Positions 17,708-19,221 of a stretch of DNA of 19,221 nucleotides are shown piece after piece. Every line of letters begins with the position of its first letter. Position 1 is the stretch's first letter. The notes under the pieces are model-generated. The model had not been told where the DNA came from. It searched no databases and saw only the letters and a program-made list of their open reading frames with translations. The DNA is taken from the NCBI GenBank assembly GCA_964553705.1, contig CAZKKV010000018.1:1-19221 (forward strand), read 5' to 3'. The translations under genes and the position numbers were made by a program. The DNA is from CAYXNZ01 sp964553705 (lineage in GTDB: Bacteria > Patescibacteriota > Patescibacteriia > Patescibacteriales > GWC2-42-12).

Positions 17708-19221
17708 TTAATTTTGGTTGAAATATTGAGTTTTTAACCATTCATATATTTTTTCTTTTGTTTTTAATTTTTTATATAAATATAATAAATCATAAAATTT
17801 TTCCTTATTTATAAAATGTATTTTGTTTTTTTTGAAACAATTTTCTAATTCAATGCTTCTTTTTGTGCATTGTTTATTTTTTTCTTCCCAGTTTAATCCT
17901 CCTTTTCCTCTTTCGTTATAACTAAACCTTTCTCTGCCACCGAACCTTGCAACACTTATTTTTTTAATAATTTTTATTTTAAATTTTTCAGGACTATCAA
18001 GTATGGCAGAAGTACTTAAACGAAATCTATTTATTTGAATATTGTCAATGTATTTAATGTTTCTGATGATAAAATGTTTTGTTTTTTTGTAATCATTATC
18101 ATTTTCGTGTGGATAGCCTATAATAATATTAACTGTATTCCATATGCCTGCTTTGTGCGAAGCTCTGATTGTTGTTTCGGCTTGTTTAATTGTAAATGGC
18201 TTTTTCATGCTTTTTAATATTCTGTCGCTACCTGATTCAACTCCCCATACTAGAGAAACGCAACCTGCTTTTCTGAGTTTGGGTAATATCCCCTTGAAGT
18301 CGCCAGGACTTACGGAATCACACCATATTATATTTAATTTTTTTTCTATAAAAATATCGCATAATTTTGATAAATATTTCAAATTTCCATTTAAAGTGTT
18401 GCTTAAAAAGAAAAAGAATGGAGTGGAAAAAATTTTTTTTATTTTTAAAATTTCTGATACCACTGTTTCGGGTTGTTTGAAAAAAAATATTTCTTTTGCA
18501 ACAGTAGAACTAGAATTCATACAAAAGCTACATTTATAAGGACATCCAGATGTGAATTTGTATGGTAAAATTATGATATTTCCTATATTAGAAAAATTAT
18601 AATTTGATTTAGGGATATTTTTATAATATTCCAGATAAGAATCATTATAGTTTGGTATTGTAAATGATAAAAAATTTTTTGAGATTGTTTTTTTATTTTT
18701 ATTGTTTAATTTGTCTATATAATCAACGAAAGGAAAATATGAATGGCTTGTGTGAATGTAATCTATGCCATATGTTTTTTTTATTGTTTTGCTATCCTTT
18801 TTGTTTACAAAAGGTTTTCCACCCAAGGCAATTTTGCAACCTGTTTCTTTTTTAATTTTTTGTGCCAACATGATTGCCAGCGATAAAGAAGGGCTATCGG
18901 GTACAGAAAAACCAATTAAGTCATAATTTTTATACTCAATTTTTAACAGTAATTTATTTATCACCTTTTCTTTTAATTTGTCTTGATTTTGTTTAAATTC
19001 ATCACTAGAGAATATTGTCTCAGTTGTTTTTATGAGTTTTTGATTATGCGGAATTTTTAGATCAAAGTCATCAATTTCAATATCATACTTTTTTATTTTG
19101 TCGTCAGAGAATACGATTCTTATTGTATTTAGCAATTTTAAATCATGCAGAATCTTTATATCAAAGTCATCAATTTCAACATCATGCTTTTTTGATAATA
19201 ATTCTTTGTAAACCGTTAACG
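17708..19221 (-). CDS. B12-binding-like radical SAM protein (5' end outside window)
   Basis: A radical SAM enzyme, partial: the frame stays open to the right edge, so the TTG at 19135 is not the real start. Counting from that TTG: an N-terminal Rossmann-like domain of the B12-binding type (YDLIGFSVPDSPSLSLAIML, KIALGGKPFV, about 70-150) without the DxHxxG cobalamin ligand motif; then the cluster motif GCPYKCSFC with Cys198, Cys202 and Cys205 (CX3CX2C); then VWGVESGSDRILKSMKKPF near 300 and NIIIGYPHENDND near 340, typical of the radical SAM barrel. Such enzymes use a 4Fe-4S cluster and SAM for methylations or other radical steps; the substrate is unknown. The N-terminal region contains a 33-residue tandem duplication. 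Very AT-rich and lysine-rich, like its downstream neighbour. No partner gene for a peptide or antibiotic pathway is visible. Confidence 0.85.
   Translation of the reverse strand, partial: LTVYKELLSKKHDVEIDDFDIKILHDLKLLNTIRIVFSDDKIKKYDIEIDDFDLKIPHNQKLIKTTETIFSSDEFKQNQDKLKEKVINKLLLKIEYKNYDLIGFSVPDSPSLSLAIMLAQKIKKETGCKIALGGKPFVNKKDSKTIKKTYGIDYIHTSHSYFPFVDYIDKLNNKNKKTISKNFLSFTIPNYNDSYLEYYKNIPKSNYNFSNIGNIIILPYKFTSGCPYKCSFCMNSSSTVAKEIFFFKQPETVVSEILKIKKIFSTPFFFFLSNTLNGNLKYLSKLCDIFIEKKLNIIWCDSVSPGDFKGILPKLRKAGCVSLVWGVESGSDRILKSMKKPFTIKQAETTIRASHKAGIWNTVNIIIGYPHENDNDYKKTKHFIIRNIKYIDNIQINRFRLSTSAILDSPEKFKIKIIKKISVARFGGRERFSYNERGKGGLNWEEKNKQCTKRSIELENCFKKNKIHFINKEKFYDLLYLYKKLKTKEKIYEWLKTQYFNQN
19037..19195 (-). 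repeat. 99-bp tandem repeat in the radical SAM gene
   Basis: The 18-base string at 19062-19079 recurs exactly at 19161-19178, an offset of 99 bases or 33 codons, with strong similarity around it. The encoded units read KKYDIEIDDFDLKIPHNQKL and KKHDVEIDDFDIKILHDLKL. Confidence 0.85.

Noticed and set aside
18144..18539. 131-residue plus-strand ORF inside the radical SAM gene
   Set aside because: It is antisense to the conserved cluster motif and barrel region of the radical SAM protein and has no recognisable motif.
1..19221. tRNA or rRNA genes
   Set aside because: No cloverleaf with a GGTTCGAATCC-type T arm and no conserved rRNA segments were found on either strand.

Overview
The window looks like chromosomal DNA of a small-genome, AT-rich bacterium of the Candidate Phyla Radiation (Patescibacteria), probably near a Parcubacteria-type lineage. 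This is inferred from four things: dnaA-dnaN with no recF after dnaN, a YidC of 242 aa without a large periplasmic domain, a short MetK, and a row of six small T4SS-pilin-like genes of a kind common in that group. UGA is a normal stop (dnaA ends in TGA), so the recoded code 25 does not apply. No species can be named from the sequence.

Layout. 1-1.2 kb: a bactofilin gene and a lipid-kinase-like gene with a degenerate nucleotide motif, closed by a terminator. 1.2-2.7 kb, minus strand: the classical rpmH-rnpA-yidD-yidC operon (rpmH, 45 aa). 2.7-5.7 kb: the replication origin locus. dnaA and dnaN run on the plus strand, DnaA boxes lie on both sides of dnaA, and a DnaA-box/CCC/trinucleotide unwinding module lies just before dnaN. 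5.7-8.7 kb, minus strand: a class A penicillin-binding protein with Ig-like C-terminal domains. 8.8-11.45 kb: six tandem pilin-like genes, the first separated from the rest by three stem-loops, two of them mutually exclusive. 11.5-12.55 kb: a lipoprotein gene (minus strand) with a strong promoter and a hairpin leader, and a DUF5661-like gene.

12.55-14.2 kb: metK preceded by a SAM-I riboswitch whose terminator and antiterminator can be read directly. About 325 bp of palindromic repeats separate the riboswitch terminator from the metK start. 14.2-15.7 kb, minus strand: an HI0933/BaiN-type flavoprotein and a small membrane protein.

15.7-19.2 kb, minus strand, is the accessory part and the most unusual. 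An HD-domain hydrolase gene and an unrecognised gene with a HEPN-like stretch are each enclosed by inverted repeats, and long folded palindromes lie between the genes. The arrangement recalls integron gene cassettes (complementary ends on each cassette, attC-like folded spacers), but no integrase is present and the core sites do not fit the attC consensus cleanly. A B12-binding-like radical SAM gene with a 33-residue tandem duplication runs off the right edge.

The left 15 kb is housekeeping plus a probable surface or secretion pilin operon. The right 3.5 kb looks acquired and cassette-like.
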